Below the pieces are notes generated by a model. That model saw only the letters and a list, made by a program, of their open reading frames with translations. It did not search any database and was not told where the DNA came from. A stretch of DNA of 64,000 bases from positions 20,689,197 to 20,753,196 of the forward strand of contig NC_030383.2 in NCBI RefSeq assembly GCF_001625215.2. The letters run 5' to 3'. Below, in pieces: positions 1-13,592 of this stretch. The position numbers were made by a program, and so were the translations under genes. Source of the DNA: Daucus carota subsp. sativus. Its lineage: Eukaryota > Streptophyta > Magnoliopsida > Apiales > Apiaceae. Within the stretch, counting starts at the first letter, position 1, and the number at the start of each line of letters is the position of its first letter.

Positions 1-1518
1 CAGCACGTCCCGGGGTTCAATCAAACGCAGCCATGTGTCACACACAAACTCTTTATCTGGAAGTAACAAAAGCACTTTTCATCGTCACTCTCCTCTTAAA
101 TATCATCAACTTTAATTGTATTTTACGATACCATGCTTCTTTCAGGTGTCGGCCAGTATGCTCCTGCTCATTATAATCAACCAAAGAAAATGTGTCAAAA
201 GTAGTGGCCATGAGAACACACAATTATATATTGATGGATGTGGTAATTCTGAGGGTAAGTTATCATACTCCACGTGCACCATGTCTGCTGTTCAGTACAT
301 AATTGTAAAAGTCTAATGACCTATAATTTATTTCCAAAATGAGACAATTTCACGCGCAGCTCCCAGACGTAGAGGAAGAGGTCCTGCAGTTTCAAAGTTG
401 TATTCGCACATGCTTGCTGTTGATGCTCCAGTGTATCAAAAAAGACTCAGTAAAAAAGGATGGTATTAGCTACACTACAGCCTTTTCGCATGGTTGGTGA
501 TGCTTGAACTGGCATGTAATACATGTGCTTATGTGTATTTTTTTTATTTTTATGCATGTGCAGTTTCAAAGCCGCGACGTCGTGGTCCAGGGGTTAACAA
601 AATAATAAATTCCAAGAATCAGTGATTGATCTTAACAAAGCGCCGAAGGCTGGTAATTATATTGCCTTTCGCTTTCCTCATAATTTCAATTCCAACAATC
701 TTACCTACTGTTTAATTTTGCAGCAAAGAAACCAAGAACCAGAGGTCTAGGAATTGAAAAATTATTGGCGCAGAGGTTTGGTAATGAAGATGGCAATAAA
801 ACAGGTACTCAGGCAACTGCAATGGATGGTATTAATTCACTTCCCGCGTTAATACATATTTACGTTTCCTTCTCAGTAGTACACTCATTGTTTATGGATT
901 CACATGCAGATGACATTAATACACCATGCACACAGGGAGCTACTCACAAGTCTCCAACTACTGCCGGTTAGTAGTGTGTTATGATGTCAAACTATATGAC
1001 AAGTTGCTAATTAAATCTTCATTCTATATAAAGATTGCAGGACTCCCGGTAGCACTGTAACCTACCAGACAAGTGTTCCTCACTGCACAGCACAAACAGC
1101 ATGCTCCTCACAACACGTCTGAGAATTCAAGTTCTACTTTCGCATCGTCTTATGTGTTGTCCCGGCTACACGAATCAGGTATTTTAAGCACCATTGCACA
1201 AGGACCTCAGCCTCTACATATCTTAATCAATTTTGATTTATATACTAGATGTATACATGCAGTCATATTTATTCGCAACAGAACAGTATTAGCCAATCAA
1301 TCTGTTTGGTTGTTATCTTGCAGAGTCTAGCAGACCTTTCCGGCCAAGTAGTGCGCGTCTACGTCTGGTGTTAAGGATCTCTCCGGGATTTTGACGATGC
1401 AGCTGATGATACAGAGCATGATAATCTGTATGATGAAGGTACTGTGTTTGTTATAAGTAGTTTCAAATTAATTCATGTATTGTAAAATAGTCTACATACC
1501 AACTCATTTTCTGTACAG

Positions 1519-4500
1519 GTGAGGATGCGACTGAGGATTCTAATCCTGATATGTGGCAGGCTATGCCAACCTCGGTCCTCCAAATGCTATTTGCCGACAA
1601 TGTAACGGAATAATGTGGGATATGGAGCGCAACAATAAATCAAATCCGAATGCAGCTCCAACTTTCTCTTTGTGTTGTAGAGTGGCCAAGTTGTTCTCCC
1701 CCCTGAGAAGCATGCTCCAGAGCCTCTAGCTTCTTTACTCTATGGAGGTCCCAAATCAACTCATTTTCGTAAGAACATCCGGGTGTATAATTGTATGTTT
1801 GCAATGTGTTCAGTGGTGGGAAATAGACCATAAAATAAATAGAGGTGGAGCGCCGTTCTGTTTCAAGATCAGAGGACAGAATCTTCATTTTATTGGAAGC
1901 CTCATTCCTGATGAAGGGGAAAAACCAAAGTTTTGTCAGCTATACATTTATGACACTGATAATGAGCATCTAACAGGATTGGTGCTGTTGGAGCAAAGGT
2001 CGATGATGTTGATCTAGACATAGTTGACAGTCTCACACGGATGCTTGACGAAAATAATAAGCTGGTTAGTTATTTTCGCACTGCCCAGAGGAGATTCAAA
2101 AGTAATGAACAAGAAGACTTCAAACTGGTACTTATATCATCACAGGCAGAAAATGGTCGTCCGAACATTATAGGTCCATCCAATGAGTTTGCAGGTTTGA
2201 TTGTTAATGCTACTGCAGACACGGCTGGATGTAGAGACACTGTATGCCAAACCAACCAAGGATATCTAAAGCGGGTATTCGAAACAGATGCTTATTTTAT
2301 GCAGCTTCAATTTCCCCTTTTATTTCCACAAGGAGATGATGGATACCACACTGAAATTCCATTGAAAAATTGCAAGAAAAGAAGACCAGAACCAGCTGAT
2401 AATGATGAGACAGAAGGTGATCGAAAGTTCAGAGAGCATGTTACAATGAAAGAGTATTATTCCTATAAATTGATGATACGGACAAATGAAGGTTCTTTTT
2501 ATTCCTCCTACCATTGCACTGTCACAAATTCTTAACAAATATTAATCATCAAAGCTGTATTTTATATAACCGTTCCTATTGGTGATCGTCCTTTGTTTCA
2601 ATATAGGATTGACTCCGCATCTTGGTGGAAGGTTGTGGCAACAATATGTGGTTGATGCTTTTACAGCCATGGAGCAGTATAGACTGGATTGGATATCTCG
2701 AAACCAAACCACTATTCGTTCTGACCTCTACACTCTGTACGTGATGCAGTGCGTAGGGGAGATAATGATCCTTCACATGTTGGAAAATGTGTGGATACTT
2801 CCGGCATCTTTTACAGGTTCCAAGCGGTATATTTCTCAGTATTTTAAAGATTCGCTTGCACTGTGTCGCAGTATTGGCCATCCATCTCTTTTCTTAACAA
2901 TGACAACAAATTCAAAATGGCCTGAGATTACAGAAATGATGAAGCACTTGCCTGGAGTAAATGTTGCAGATGCTCCAGATGTTGTTGCACGTGTATTTAA
3001 AATGAAACTTGACCAGCTAATCGACCTCATAAAAAAGAAGCATTTCTTTGGCCGTTGTATTGGGTGTTAAGTGCTTTCTAAAATCTGAATTTTTTTTCCT
3101 TCTTTTATAATGCTATTTTATCCAATGCTAATATTTTGTTTTTTTTAATTATATGACAGTGATGCATGTAATTGAATTCAGAAGCGTGGGTTGCCACATG
3201 CTCATATGTTGGTATGGCTAGACGACAAAGACAAGCCTAAGACGGCTGAACAGATTGACAAATTAGTGAGTGCAGAAATTCCAGATGAAGAGTCAGATCC
3301 TATTTGTTATCAGCAGTGAAAAATTATATGATTCATGGTCCGTGTGGGAAAGACACTTCTTACTCCCCATGCATGTTAATGATAAATGTGGACGTCACTT
3401 CCCAAAAAGGTACAAACGATGAAAATGCACATGCAGTCATAGTGACTTTAGTTATCTTTTTAAAACGTTATACCTGTATGATTGCCTCACCTTTATCTAA
3501 ATTTGCTACACAGGGTTAATGGAGTAACATGTTTCGATGAATGTGGGTTTCCTAATTATCGGCGTCGAGACACAGGCAAGACAGTTAAGAGGAAGGGTGT
3601 GCTTCTCAACAATAGGTTGTTGTCCCGTATAATAGGGAACTACTGCTTCGTTCCAATGCCATATAAACTTAGAGATATGCAATAATTCCCGCTCCTTGAA
3701 GTACCTGTTCAAATATTGTCTCAAAGGACATGATACTGCTACCATGCTTCTAAAGCGAAAAATGATAAATCAGTGCAGTTGATTGTCAAGACGAAAGGAA
3801 AGATTTTTGATGAGGTTAGGCATTATCTTGATGGGCGTTACGTTTCAGCTTCTGAAGCAGCTTGGAGAATTTTAGGCTTGGCATTCATTCTCGATGGCCA
3901 TCTGTTGACCGATTACCATCCATTTGCCAGATAGCAAGTATGTTAGCTTCAAAACAGGAGAATCTTTGCAGAATGTTTGTCATCGTGCTGATTCTAAAAG
4001 ATCCAACTGGAAGCTTGGTTCTTAGCAAACAACTACTGCCGGATGCTAAAACTACACGTATAATGAAATTTCCGAGTTATTTTACATGGCTTCCCAAAGA
4101 GTGCAAGTGGAAGTATAGACAGAGGGGTGATGTAGTTGGGAGGCTGTCGGAGGTTCATGCTACAGCCGGTGATTTGCTCTATCTCAGAATGTTGCTGATG
4201 CGGAAAAAGGGCTGTTTAGGATTTGAGGACATACGGACGGTCGATGGTGTTGTGTATGACACTTTTAAGGAGGCATGTGGTGCTATGGGTCTTTTACAAG
4301 ACGACAACCAGTGGCATGAGGCATTGTCCGAAACTCTCACTCAGCCTTCCCTCATCATTACGTGAAATGTTTGTGAATATTTTGGCACATAATACTGTTG
4401 CTGATCCACTTTTATTATGGACTCGACACTGGAAATGTATGTCGGAAGATATTCTGAGGAAGCAAAGGAGCACAACTGGTATCAATGATCTTGAACTACC

Positions 4501-4532
4501 CGAAGTTGACATACATAATTACACTCTAGCAG
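1519..4532 (+). pseudogene. Helitron Rep nuclease exons, copy A
   Basis: Four exons separated by short GT-AG introns. They cover the N-terminal cysteine-containing region, the Helitron helicase-like N domain and the Rep nuclease. The QKRGLPHAH motif (HUH metal site) is at about 3180-3210 and the YLFKY catalytic tyrosine motif near 3700. Several one-base gaps break the frame, for instance around 1680 and 3680. The long intron that follows (4533-5715) matches that of copy B and shows no coding sequence that I can see. Confidence 0.8.
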
Positions 4533-5715
4533 GTATTTTAGTTTTTACTCAGCTATAAATAGTTGTTCAAACATGTCATAGTTGGTATGAATAATTTTAG
4601 CACCACACACCTTGGAGCAGACCACTCATTGTGTCTTTTCAATGCACATGTTGCTGCTTTCATGTTACTTCTGAAAATACCAGCCATATAGACACTCATT
4701 TCGTTTGAATTTAACATCCACCTTCATCTAGAGTCTTAACACAATACAGTTACATTTCAGGCTTTTTTATTTTTTATCACCGGTTCTTTACTCAGCTGTC
4801 TGTATTGTTTTAATGCCATGGTTTAATTCATTTGTAGATTTAATTTTTGATAATATATGTGGTGTTTGTTTGAGTTGTTCATTCTTTCTTTTAAACTGCT
4901 AGGTATGCGCAGCCACATAGTGTTGTGATATTCTAATTGTTATTCTTCTTATTTAAGCTCCTCACAGTTACTAGAGACTAATTATTTCAATTTGGTTACT
5001 GCATTGTTGTTATTGTTCCTACCTGTTATGTTAGATAGGCCTGTGTTTTCTTTTATATTATAGTGCTTGCCTTGATTCAGAAACTGCATACTATATGGTG
5101 TGATTTCAGGTCTATTTTTTGATAACCTGTTTTGAGATATATTAAATATTTATGTGGTTTTGCTCATTCTGAGTATGACTAATGACATTTGACCAACAAA
5201 CATTTACCAGAACACTATTAAATACATTAAAAGCCCCAAAAAAACAACCCCAGAGCCAGACTTCTAAACTCAGATTTCTTTATCAGTTTAGTTCCTCTTT
5301 TGCTGTAGGTTACCTGATCAACTCTTCTTCTTCTTTTTTTTTTTTAATTTAATAGCCACCTTCAAATGGGATTGTATACGTGTGTGTGCGTCAAATCTAA
5401 TATGAAAAATAATATAAATAGTAAAATTTCAACTTCATGATACCAATTATGTTTTAGAGCTACAAATGACCAATATATATATAGTATCATGTAATTTGCA
5501 GAGCATATTTTTAGAATTAAACAATATTTTTATTTGGCATTTTAGTACCTTGCTATAATTCCCCCTATTATAATTAAGAGTTTATAATTATGAGTTGCAT
5601 CTATGAAGATTGGTCCCCACTTTTTTGGTTAGGTTTTGAATTCTTTTTCATATCACATTCTGTTCCTAATCATTTATTTACCCCTTCCTCTGGATTTGAT
5701 TGGTTGTCCTTGCAG

Positions 5716-7356
5716 AAATTGAAAATTGTTTAATGATATTGGAAAGAGTTTGAAAGACTTCCCAGACCTGCCTTTCCAACAGATAACTACAGAAATGCTG
5801 ATTTGAATAGGCTTATCATAGAGGAGACATCATACAATGTTAGAGAGATGAAGGAGGTTCACGATGCTAACTACCAGAAGTTAAATTCAGGCCAGAGGTG
5901 TGTATATAATTCAGTCATTGATTCTGTGCTCGCAAAGAAGGGGTGGATTATTCTTTGTACACGAAGTGGTGGATGCGGCAAGACTTTTCTTTGGCAAACA
6001 GTGATAGCTTACCTTCGTTCAGAACGTCGAATTGTAATCCCTGTTGCTTCTTCAGGGATTGCAGCGACACTGCTCCCAGGTGGGAGGACTGCACACTCTC
6101 GCTTCCATATACCTATAAAGCTTGATCAATACTCCTGTGCTGGCATTAAACATGGTACTGACCTTGCTGAATTAATCAAACTCACCGATTTGATTATTTG
6201 GGATGAGGCGCCTATGCAACACCCGCTATGCTTTTGAGTGTGTTGATCGTACTTTACGGGACATTATGTCTGCCGTTGATCCTGAAAGAGCCAAAAAACC
6301 ATTTGGTGGAATAACTGTAGTGTTTGGTGGGGATTTCCGTCAGATTTTGCCTGTTATTCCAAAAGCTTCGAGAGCAGAAATCATTGCAGCAGCTTTGAAT
6401 AATCTAAACTATGGGATCACTGCCAGGTGTTCCTTCTATTTCAGAACATGCGATTGCATGCTGGGAATAGTCCTGAGCATAACCAGATGATAAAAGAATT
6501 TAGTGAATGGCAGCTCCAGATTGGCGATGAAAAGTAGATCCAATTCGAATAAAGGAACACATTTCCGAGGGTGTTATTCAAATTACCTGAGCAACACGTG
6601 TCCACTCACATGACACACCTGTTCAAGATTTGATTGAAATTATATATCCGTCCTTCTCTGAAAACATGTTTTCTCGGCACTACCTTAGTTCTCGCGCCAT
6701 TCTCACTCCTACAAATGCTGTGGTAGATGACATCAATTCTGCCATTCTTGATAAGTGCCAGGGGATGTACACACTATTTTAGTCAGGACTCCTTGGAGGA
6801 TAAAGGCCCGGAGGAAATGAGTTTGATGAATCATTCCCGGTGGAATATTTGAACTCTCTGAACATGCCATGTATTCCTAAACATGAGCTCAAAATCAAGA
6901 TAGGAACTCCAGTGATGCTGATGAGAAATCTGAACCAAATTAATGGGCTATGCAATGGTACTCGGATGATTGTCACGGGTTGTAAGAAGAACAGCATTGA
7001 ATGTGAAATAATGTGTGGTTCACACATTGGTACTAAGCATCTAATACCACGTATTGAGATGATACCTACCGAGACACCATGGCCATTTGATTTCAAGAGA
7101 ACTCAATTTCCTCTTCAGATATGTTTTGCTATGACCATAAACAAAAGCCAAGGACAGTCACTTGATAAAGTAGGGATTTTCTTACCAAGACCAGTATTTT
7201 GTCATGGACAGTTATATGTTTGCAGTTTCTAGAGTTACTTCTGCTTCTGGACTTCATATTCTGGTGGTTAATGACGAAGGCAAGACTACTGATATTACCT
7301 CAAATGTTGTTTTTCAAGGAGGTTTTTTACAACATACCAAGGTAGATGCAGGTTAA
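5716..7356 (+). pseudogene. Helitron PIF1-type helicase exon, copy A
   Basis: Last exon of the Rep/helicase gene, opening after a TTGCAG acceptor. It carries the Walker A region (near 5968-5990, where the first glycine of the usual GSGGCGKT reads as arginine by a local base change), Walker B WDEAPM near 6200, [10 protein letters not shown] near 6320-6350, and the C-terminal INKSQGQ motif near 7140. The frame is interrupted at several points, yet 6301-6355 is intact here where copy B is shifted. It ends in TAA at 7354-7356, the same place as copy B. Confidence 0.8.
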
Positions 7357-9474
7357 TATGTGTTGCACTCTTTATTGACTCTGTTAGTAATATTTATGTT
7401 GATGTTATGAATTTAGCTATTCTTATAATTCTCGAGATGCAACGAGAGAGATAGATTATGTGGTAACTCATAGTTTTTTGACATACATTCTACAAATAGA
7501 GTTTTCTTTAATAGCATTACAATGTCAGTATATATAGTCTATTTAATACAAATTAAATATATAGTCAAGGAAATATTATAATCTAAATAGTTATTTTACG
7601 TCATCAATATTCTGAGATATTTAATAATTTGGAGGAAATAAATATAAGAATAAGACGTCATCACATAAAATAATTATAATCAACATATGGGATAAAATTG
7701 ATGACATATTTATTGGTATTGCTTTAAACGTAATACACGGCTTCACTATATTAAATTATAAAAACGTCTGGAAAATGAATTTTTACTTTTTTCCATAGGC
7801 ATCTAATCATGGTGCTACAACTTAAAGAATCAGTAACAACGAAGTTGAACACACAATATTAAAAATAAGTTTTGAGATATTTCCACACTAGAGTTACTGG
7901 CCGTGTGTATGGTAAAACCATTCTGCGACCTAATTTTTTTTATTTATTTGGAGCCGTGTGATTTTTTGTAATATATCGTGTCACATATAATTACTATTTC
8001 AAATTTACTTCTATTTGCTTAAGCCTAATATAAATTTTGAGTATTTTATAATTTAAAATTTAATAATATTTGAAAATGAGTTCTTCACTTTAATATCCTA
8101 GGCAACCTAAATTTTACAAATCCGTAATGCAAAGTGTAAAACACAATAAAAAAAATACGATACTGAGATAATTCTACATGTGAGTTATTATTTATAATAT
8201 ATGTCAATTTAATACAAATTAAATATATAATCAAGGAAAATATTATAATCTAAATGGTTTTTTTACGTCATCACATATTCTGAGGGATATCTATTTGGAG
8301 GAAATAAATATAGAATAAGACGTCATCACATAAATAATTATAATCAACATATGGGATAAAAATTGATGACATATTTATTGGTATTGCTTTAAACGTAATA
8401 CACGGCCTTCACTATATTAAATTATAAAAAACGTCTGGAAATGAATTTTCACTTTTTTCCATAGGCAATCTGATCATGTGCTACAACTTAAAGAATCAGT
8501 AACAACGAAGTTGAACACACATATTAAAAATAAGTTTTTGAGATAATTTCCACACCAGAGTTACTGGCCGTGTATATGGTAAAACCATTCTGCGACCTAA
8601 TTTTTTTTATTTATTTGGAGCCGTGTGATTTTTTGTAATATATCGTGTCACATGTAATTACTATTTCAAATTACTTCTATTTGCTTAAGCCTAATATACA
8701 TTTTGAGTATTTTATATTTTAAATTTAATAATATTTGAAAAATGAGTTCTTCATTTAATATCCCAGGCAACCTACTTATGTTGCTACATTTAACAAATCC
8801 GTAAATGCAAAGTGTAAAACACAATAAAAAATTTACGATACTGAGATAATTTCTACATGTGAGTTATTATTTATAATATATGTCAAACCATTTTTTGTTA
8901 CCTACCTAATTGTTTCTACTTCATTTCGACGCGTGTATTATTTTGTAATATAATGTTTGAAAAATATTTTTAATCATGATAGATATGAGATTGCAGAAAT
9001 GTTTGTAAGTTAGAAGTTTCTCCAAAAATTGTTTCCTTTTGCACAGAGTTTTGTCATTATTTATTTCATATTTTTGAATTTTTGGTCTTCAGTTTATCAA
9101 ATATACAAAACTTTAAACGTAGCTTGCAATTTTATTTTTTTACGAAATAAGGAAAAGATTTTGAATATAATGAGTAATGATCTTCTCAGGCTAATTGATA
9201 TAATTTTTTTTTAAGGCAATCTCTAACGATTTGATACAGAGCAACCTCATATATGCTTTTCTATGTTATTTCCAAGTCGATTCAAATAGATGTTGTTTGT
9301 TATTATCAACTCCCCAGCTTATGCGTGCTTCATGATATCATGTACACAACTGCCATCAACTACGGGTAATGTTTTAGTGACAACCGTCGGTAACTGCTCC
9401 CTATCGTCCTCAACGCACGTCTATCCCTCCTTTTTTCATGCACCTAGCTATCTTTTTTACTTGCTTTCCTCGCC
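7357..9474 (+). other. Non-coding spacer with 676-bp tandem repeat, copy A
   Basis: No gene seen. This AT-rich spacer lies between the helicase stop and the promoter of the RPA-like gene. It contains two head-to-tail units of about 676 bases (7541-8216 and 8217-8897) that share long identical stretches such as those around gacgtcatcacataaa and acgtaatacacgg. The equivalent in copy B is 29245-31385. Confidence 0.8.
7541..8897 (+). repeat. Two tandem 676-bp units, copy A
   Basis: Both units start with atttaatacaaattaaat and run through the same sequence to gttattatttataatatatgtcaa. The second unit has a short extra segment around 8775 (tatgttgctacattt). Divergence between the two units includes true substitutions (for example tagttattttacg against tggtttttttacg). 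The tandem duplication is therefore older than the A/B duplication, which shows almost no substitutions. Confidence 0.85.
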
Positions 9475-9483
9475 TATATAATA
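9475..9483 (+). promoter_or_regulatory. TATA box of RPA-like gene, copy A
   Basis: TATATAATA about 100 bases upstream of the ATG at 9583, preceded by a pyrimidine-rich stretch. The same arrangement is found at 31386 in copy B and at 13496 before the second RPA-like gene. Confidence 0.5.
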
Positions 9484-9582
9484 GCTGTACTTTAGCTTTC
9501 TATATACTCATTCCACACTTCGAAGTCATTAACCAATTGAGCGTGAAAAAGTGAGTTAATAGTTTCTTCAGTTCAGGACAAT

Positions 9583-11943
9583 ATGCAGGGAAGGATGTTT
9601 GATCACATTCAGAATCTCGAGAAGTCACGCACTAACTGGAAAATCAAAGCAAGGCTCACACGCTTTTGGCCAACATTTGCTCCAGAAACATCAACCATCA
9701 AGGGATACAATTTGATTCTCCTCGACGATGAGGTAAGGCTAATGCTTAAGTGAAAGTTTTTATGATGTTCCTGATATTTTTATTTTTGATCTTAACTATA
9801 TTATTTGGAAATGCAGAATTCTCATGTGCATGCATATGTTTACCCCGATAACTGGCGAGCTATTGGCAAAGAGGTCGCTGAAGGGAAGTTTATGTTGTTG
9901 AGAAACTTTCAGGTCAGAGATACTATTGGGAAATTAAAACCTGTCTCAACAAAGCTTTGCCTTCGACTTCTTAATAGTACTACATTAAGGAAGTGGAGGA
10001 CGATGTTATGATCCCAAAGCATAAGTTGAATTATGGACATGGGAGACTTGCTTGAGGAGTGTGACCGTTTGTCGGAGAATCAGAATCCGGAATTGCTTAT
10101 GGTTGAATTTCTCCCATGTTTTTTTATTACCACGTGTGAATAAGATCTTATATTTAATTAACCTTCCTTTTTACAGATGTCATTGGTGCTGTGGAGGAGT
10201 CGACAAGGTAAAGCGAGTTCCGACAAGATATGGGGAGAGAGACCAAACCCGGTTCATATTTACGGATGGCCGGTTAGATATCATATTTTTAATGAGTTCT
10301 TGCAGTTGTGTTTTCATGCATGATTTTCTACTTTTTAATTTGTATATTACTGTCCGTTAAGAATGAGGTTTTAATTTGTTCTGTAATGTCAGTTTAAAAT
10401 TCAAAGTAACGCTTTGGGTGACTTTGCTAGCTCGGTTAGTGAAAGTTTTAAGCCAGATCTTGAGAAACCTGTGATAGGCGTGCTCACGAGTGCGAAATTG
10501 TCAACTTTTAGGGGTATGCGGTATACTTTTCATTTGTTGTCATGTGCAAATGTGCGGAAATAACATTTTGGTATTTATCTGTTGATCAAAAATTAGAGGA
10601 ACATCAAATTGGAGCCTTGCCGTCGACAAAGATTTACTTTAACCTCCCAATTGATTCAGTTGCTGAATATCGTGAAAGGTTTGTGTTTTAAAAATGCTTC
10701 ATTTGTCCGCTTCATTCTGTCTGTTTAGTTACAGTAATGTCACATATTAGCAATCCTCGGTTACACATTTACAAACTCCCTTTATGTTTCACACAGATTG
10801 CGGGAAGAAGGTTATAAACCAGGAAAGTATATGCTGATCCACATCTATGCTTCCACAAGGATTGTTATTGAGAAGACGTCCTTCAAGCAGATGATTGAAG
10901 ATCCCGGAAATTTTCGGTACAAGGTTTGTCAATTTAATCCAAACCTATACACTATATCATGATCCATGTCAATGTCTGCATCTTTATTCTCACTGGCAGA
11001 ACATTTTTCCTAAATTTAATTAGTTCTGTCCATTCATGACAAATTAGAGGACTGTAATGATCAAGTTTGTCATTACCAAAGTTGAGGAAGAGGATAACTG
11101 GTGGGTTCAATAGCTGTGTTTCCTGCCAGGCTGAGGTTGAAAAAATAGACAAAAATTCAAGTGTCACGAGTGTACCGCAGTTTTGGATACTGTGAGAAAA
11201 GGTAAGTCATCCTTGGTTGTGATGTTTTGTATTTTATGAATAAATTCTCACGTGTGTTGCTTTCCATTCAAGGTTTCGCATTTTTGTTCTGGCTGACGAC
11301 AGCACGTTACTGACAAATGTAATTCTTCTTGACCGAGTTGTTAAGCGTTTGGCTGGCACTACTGTAGCTAATCTCCTAACTCAGATTAAACAGTAAGGGA
11401 AGATTAACAATATTCCTCACCCACTGTAACCAAAATGGCTATGGGAACTCATTGTTATTTCCCTTGCTACAGGATACTCTGTCACTGTTGCATCTGCTAT
11501 CTTTGGTAGCATTATCGGAAAAGAGGTCATTGTTCTGCTGCAGTTAACAGATGCTAATGTGGCCGGAGATAGTAATCTCTACAATGTAGTAGATTTGTGT
11601 GATTCTGCAATGTACGAAGGTGCAATGGTTTGGCATCACCAACTCAGGCTACCAGTTCATTTTCTATGGAGGGTGACTCTGTATGTATTTAATATTGTCT
11701 GTGTTTTTATTTTCGTATATACTTTTAACTTAAACCAGAATAATTTATATACAGTCTTTTCACAAAACAGGTTGTTCCTGGCATTGAGCTTTTTGAAACT
11801 CCAGGTTCATCTCATTCAGCCACAAAGAAAATCAAAGTGGTACATTCCTCCATTTCTATGATTGAATATGAATACTCCATCCTGTTAAGTAATATATCTT
11901 AAATTATTTATGTATCTGCCTGTAGGAGGATACCCCAGCATGA
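9583..11943 (+). pseudogene. RPA70-like single-strand DNA-binding protein gene of the Helitron, copy A
   Basis: Copy of the gene described at 31495-33875, with the same exon layout and the same final codons (EDTPA then TGA at 11941). Opening exon begins MQGRMFDHIQNLEKSRTNW, typical of plant RPA70/DUF223 proteins. Compared with copy B it carries several extra one-base gaps (for example near 9890, 9990, 10040 and 10200), so long frames are lost in exon 2 and later. The damage is of the same kind as elsewhere in copy A. Confidence 0.8.
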
Positions 11944-12267
11944 TGCTACAAGCGGCTTGATTATGCAACCCCTGTGCTGCGGCCTGTGCTCTTTTTCTGC
12001 AATTACTAGACGTTTTCAATTTGTTTTCAAGAAGTTTTTTTGTTCTCCACTGTGATTGGAGTGTTTCCCTAAGTTGTTCTGTTTTATTCCAGTTTCAGGA
12101 CAAGGTCTTATGTCTTAGTTTTGTTGAATTGTTTTCCAGATGTATTGGATCCAAATGCTTTCAGTCTATCGTTGTTTATGCAAAACTATCTCATAATTTG
12201 CACTTGGTTGTCATGGAACTCGCTTTACACCCATGCCCTTTTTTTACTATTCATTATTCACTAGCTG

Positions 12268-13495
12268 TGTAAGGTTTTAAGATAGCTGAGCTTTCTTTCC
12301 CTGCAATCTTTGAGAATTGGTTTGGAAACTTTCGACTGCTTTTTAAACATGGTTCTGGAATAAAAATAGTTTCCCATCAATCTTCTCATTTATTCTGCAA
12401 AAACAAATACACTATACAACAATTATTTTTTACTTTTTATAAAACCAAACTGAGTTAAAAGTGAGGTTAAATTTATTTCTTTTATCTGAAAACATACTTA
12501 GAGTCAAAAGTTTTTCATAGTTATTCCCATTGATTTTTTTTACCCTTCTATTTTCACTTTTTTTGACCTCTAAAATTTTATAATATCTAAAATTTAATTT
12601 GACCTCTAAAATTTTATAATATCTACAATTTAATACAATAAACAAAATTAATATACATATATTATTTTTTACTTTTGGATTTCTATTTGGGGTTAGAAAG
12701 TGATTTTTAATTATCGACATGCAAGTCTTTTTGTGTGATATAATGTTTGAGAAATAAATATAATAAGCATAGGTGGTAAAAATTAATGACATATTTATTG
12801 TTATTATTTTGTTTAACTCTTTTTTAATGAGCCTGATAGGCTTCAATTTATATTTCAAATTTATTTTTAATGACTTTAAACGTAATATACCTCTTCATTA
12901 TTTTAAATTTTGAAATTGTTTGGGAAATTTTTAAATTTTCATATATTATTTTCACTGGGCCAATATTTACATAAGGTATCTATATATATAAACTTGATAT
13001 ATTTTAAACTGGTATGTTATTCATGTATCAAATTCAGTTTTAAATGATGATGTGTCTAACATTTTTTAAATTACTCTATTTCATTTCTTGCAAATTTTAT
13101 ACTAATTTTTTAGTGTTTTTGGATGACACCAATTAATTTCAGTCATTTTATACTAACATTGTTTCTTTTGGGATAATTTATAAACATCCAAATTGAAAAT
13201 AAATTGTATATGATTAGTATTTTTAAATTAGTATTTTTTAAATTGAAATTACCATTAACTTATTTGTACCCATAAAAGTAATACAAAATTGCAGGCTTGC
13301 AAATTACCATTGCCATATTTCATGCAGTAACACGTTGAATCAACATAGGATTTTATATAAAATTATGTTTGACTAATTACACTATCAGATATATTTGCCA
13401 ACTCAGTATTAGTAACAGAGGCCTTCATTGTACCAAATCTCCGTTTTTTAGGCAATAGACTATCATCATGCACTTATCTTTTCCTTCTTCTAGGC
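12268..13495 (+). other. AT-rich spacer with a diverged third copy of the upstream repeat
   Basis: No gene seen. Around 12750-12965 the sequence resembles, with many changes, the 676-bp repeat at 7541-8897: both have a gataaaaattgatgacatatttattg-like stretch, then tttaaacgtaata, then cttcac/cttcatta and a run ending in tttcact. The spacer leads into the promoter of the second RPA-like gene. The 142-codon reverse reading frame here is a by-product of low complexity. Confidence 0.6.
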
Positions 13496-13503
13496 TATAA
13501 ATA
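13496..13503 (+). promoter_or_regulatory. TATA box of the second RPA-like gene
   Basis: TATAAATA within ggctataaatataaataa, 97 bases before the ATG at 13593. Spacing and the flanking pyrimidine-rich tract resemble those of the first RPA-like gene. Confidence 0.5.
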
Positions 13504-13592
13504 TAAATAAATAAGGTTTGTACACTTATCGCATCTTGACTTGATCAGTATAGAGAAGTAGGTCAGCCAAAACCGATCATACAGGTTGGTTC

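Larger units (their letters stand above)
1..7356 (+). pseudogene. Helitron Rep/helicase gene, copy A (5' end outside window, many frame breaks)
   Basis: Same gene as 20664-29244, with its first exons off the left edge. It would encode the Helitron transposase: an HUH-type Rep endonuclease that nicks and joins DNA ends, fused to a PIF1-like 5'-3' helicase. Exon borders match those of copy B: microexons up to about 1440, Rep exons at 1519-2491, 2607-3065, 3160-3409 and 3514-4532, and a helicase exon at 5716-7356 ending in TAA. The reading frame is lost and regained many times by one-base gaps. In a few places copy A is in frame where copy B is not, for example 2210-2480 and 2880-3060, so neither copy is simply the parent of the other. 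The damage may be in the sequence data rather than in the genome. Confidence 0.85.
1..12267 (+). repeat. Copy A of a 12.3 kb direct duplication (Helitron interior)
   Basis: This block matches 21858-34204 base for base apart from scattered one-base differences. The match runs from the first base of the window to the sequence ctagctg at 12267, which in the other copy is the last sequence before the run of N. Copy A is 12267 bases and copy B 12347, so A lacks about 80 bases net. By eye, the first 2 kb hold about 17 one-base gaps in A against about one substitution, mostly in short runs of the same base. It holds the Rep/helicase gene (without its first exons, which lie left of the window) and the first RPA-like gene. 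Natural decay would leave more substitutions, so sequencing error or false duplication is likely. Confidence 0.95.

Noticed and set aside
1640-3030. Reverse-strand frames over the Rep exons
   Set aside because: Antisense shadows of coding exons; the plus-strand frames have the Rep motifs.
5803-7232. Host PIF1 helicase gene
   Set aside because: The helicase follows Rep exons with HUH and tyrosine motifs in the same gene, so it is a Helitron protein and not the host PIF1.
12430-12858. 142-codon reverse frame
   Set aside because: Lys/Ile/Asn-rich translation of AT-rich DNA with an internal short repeat; no domain, and it overlaps the decayed repeat.
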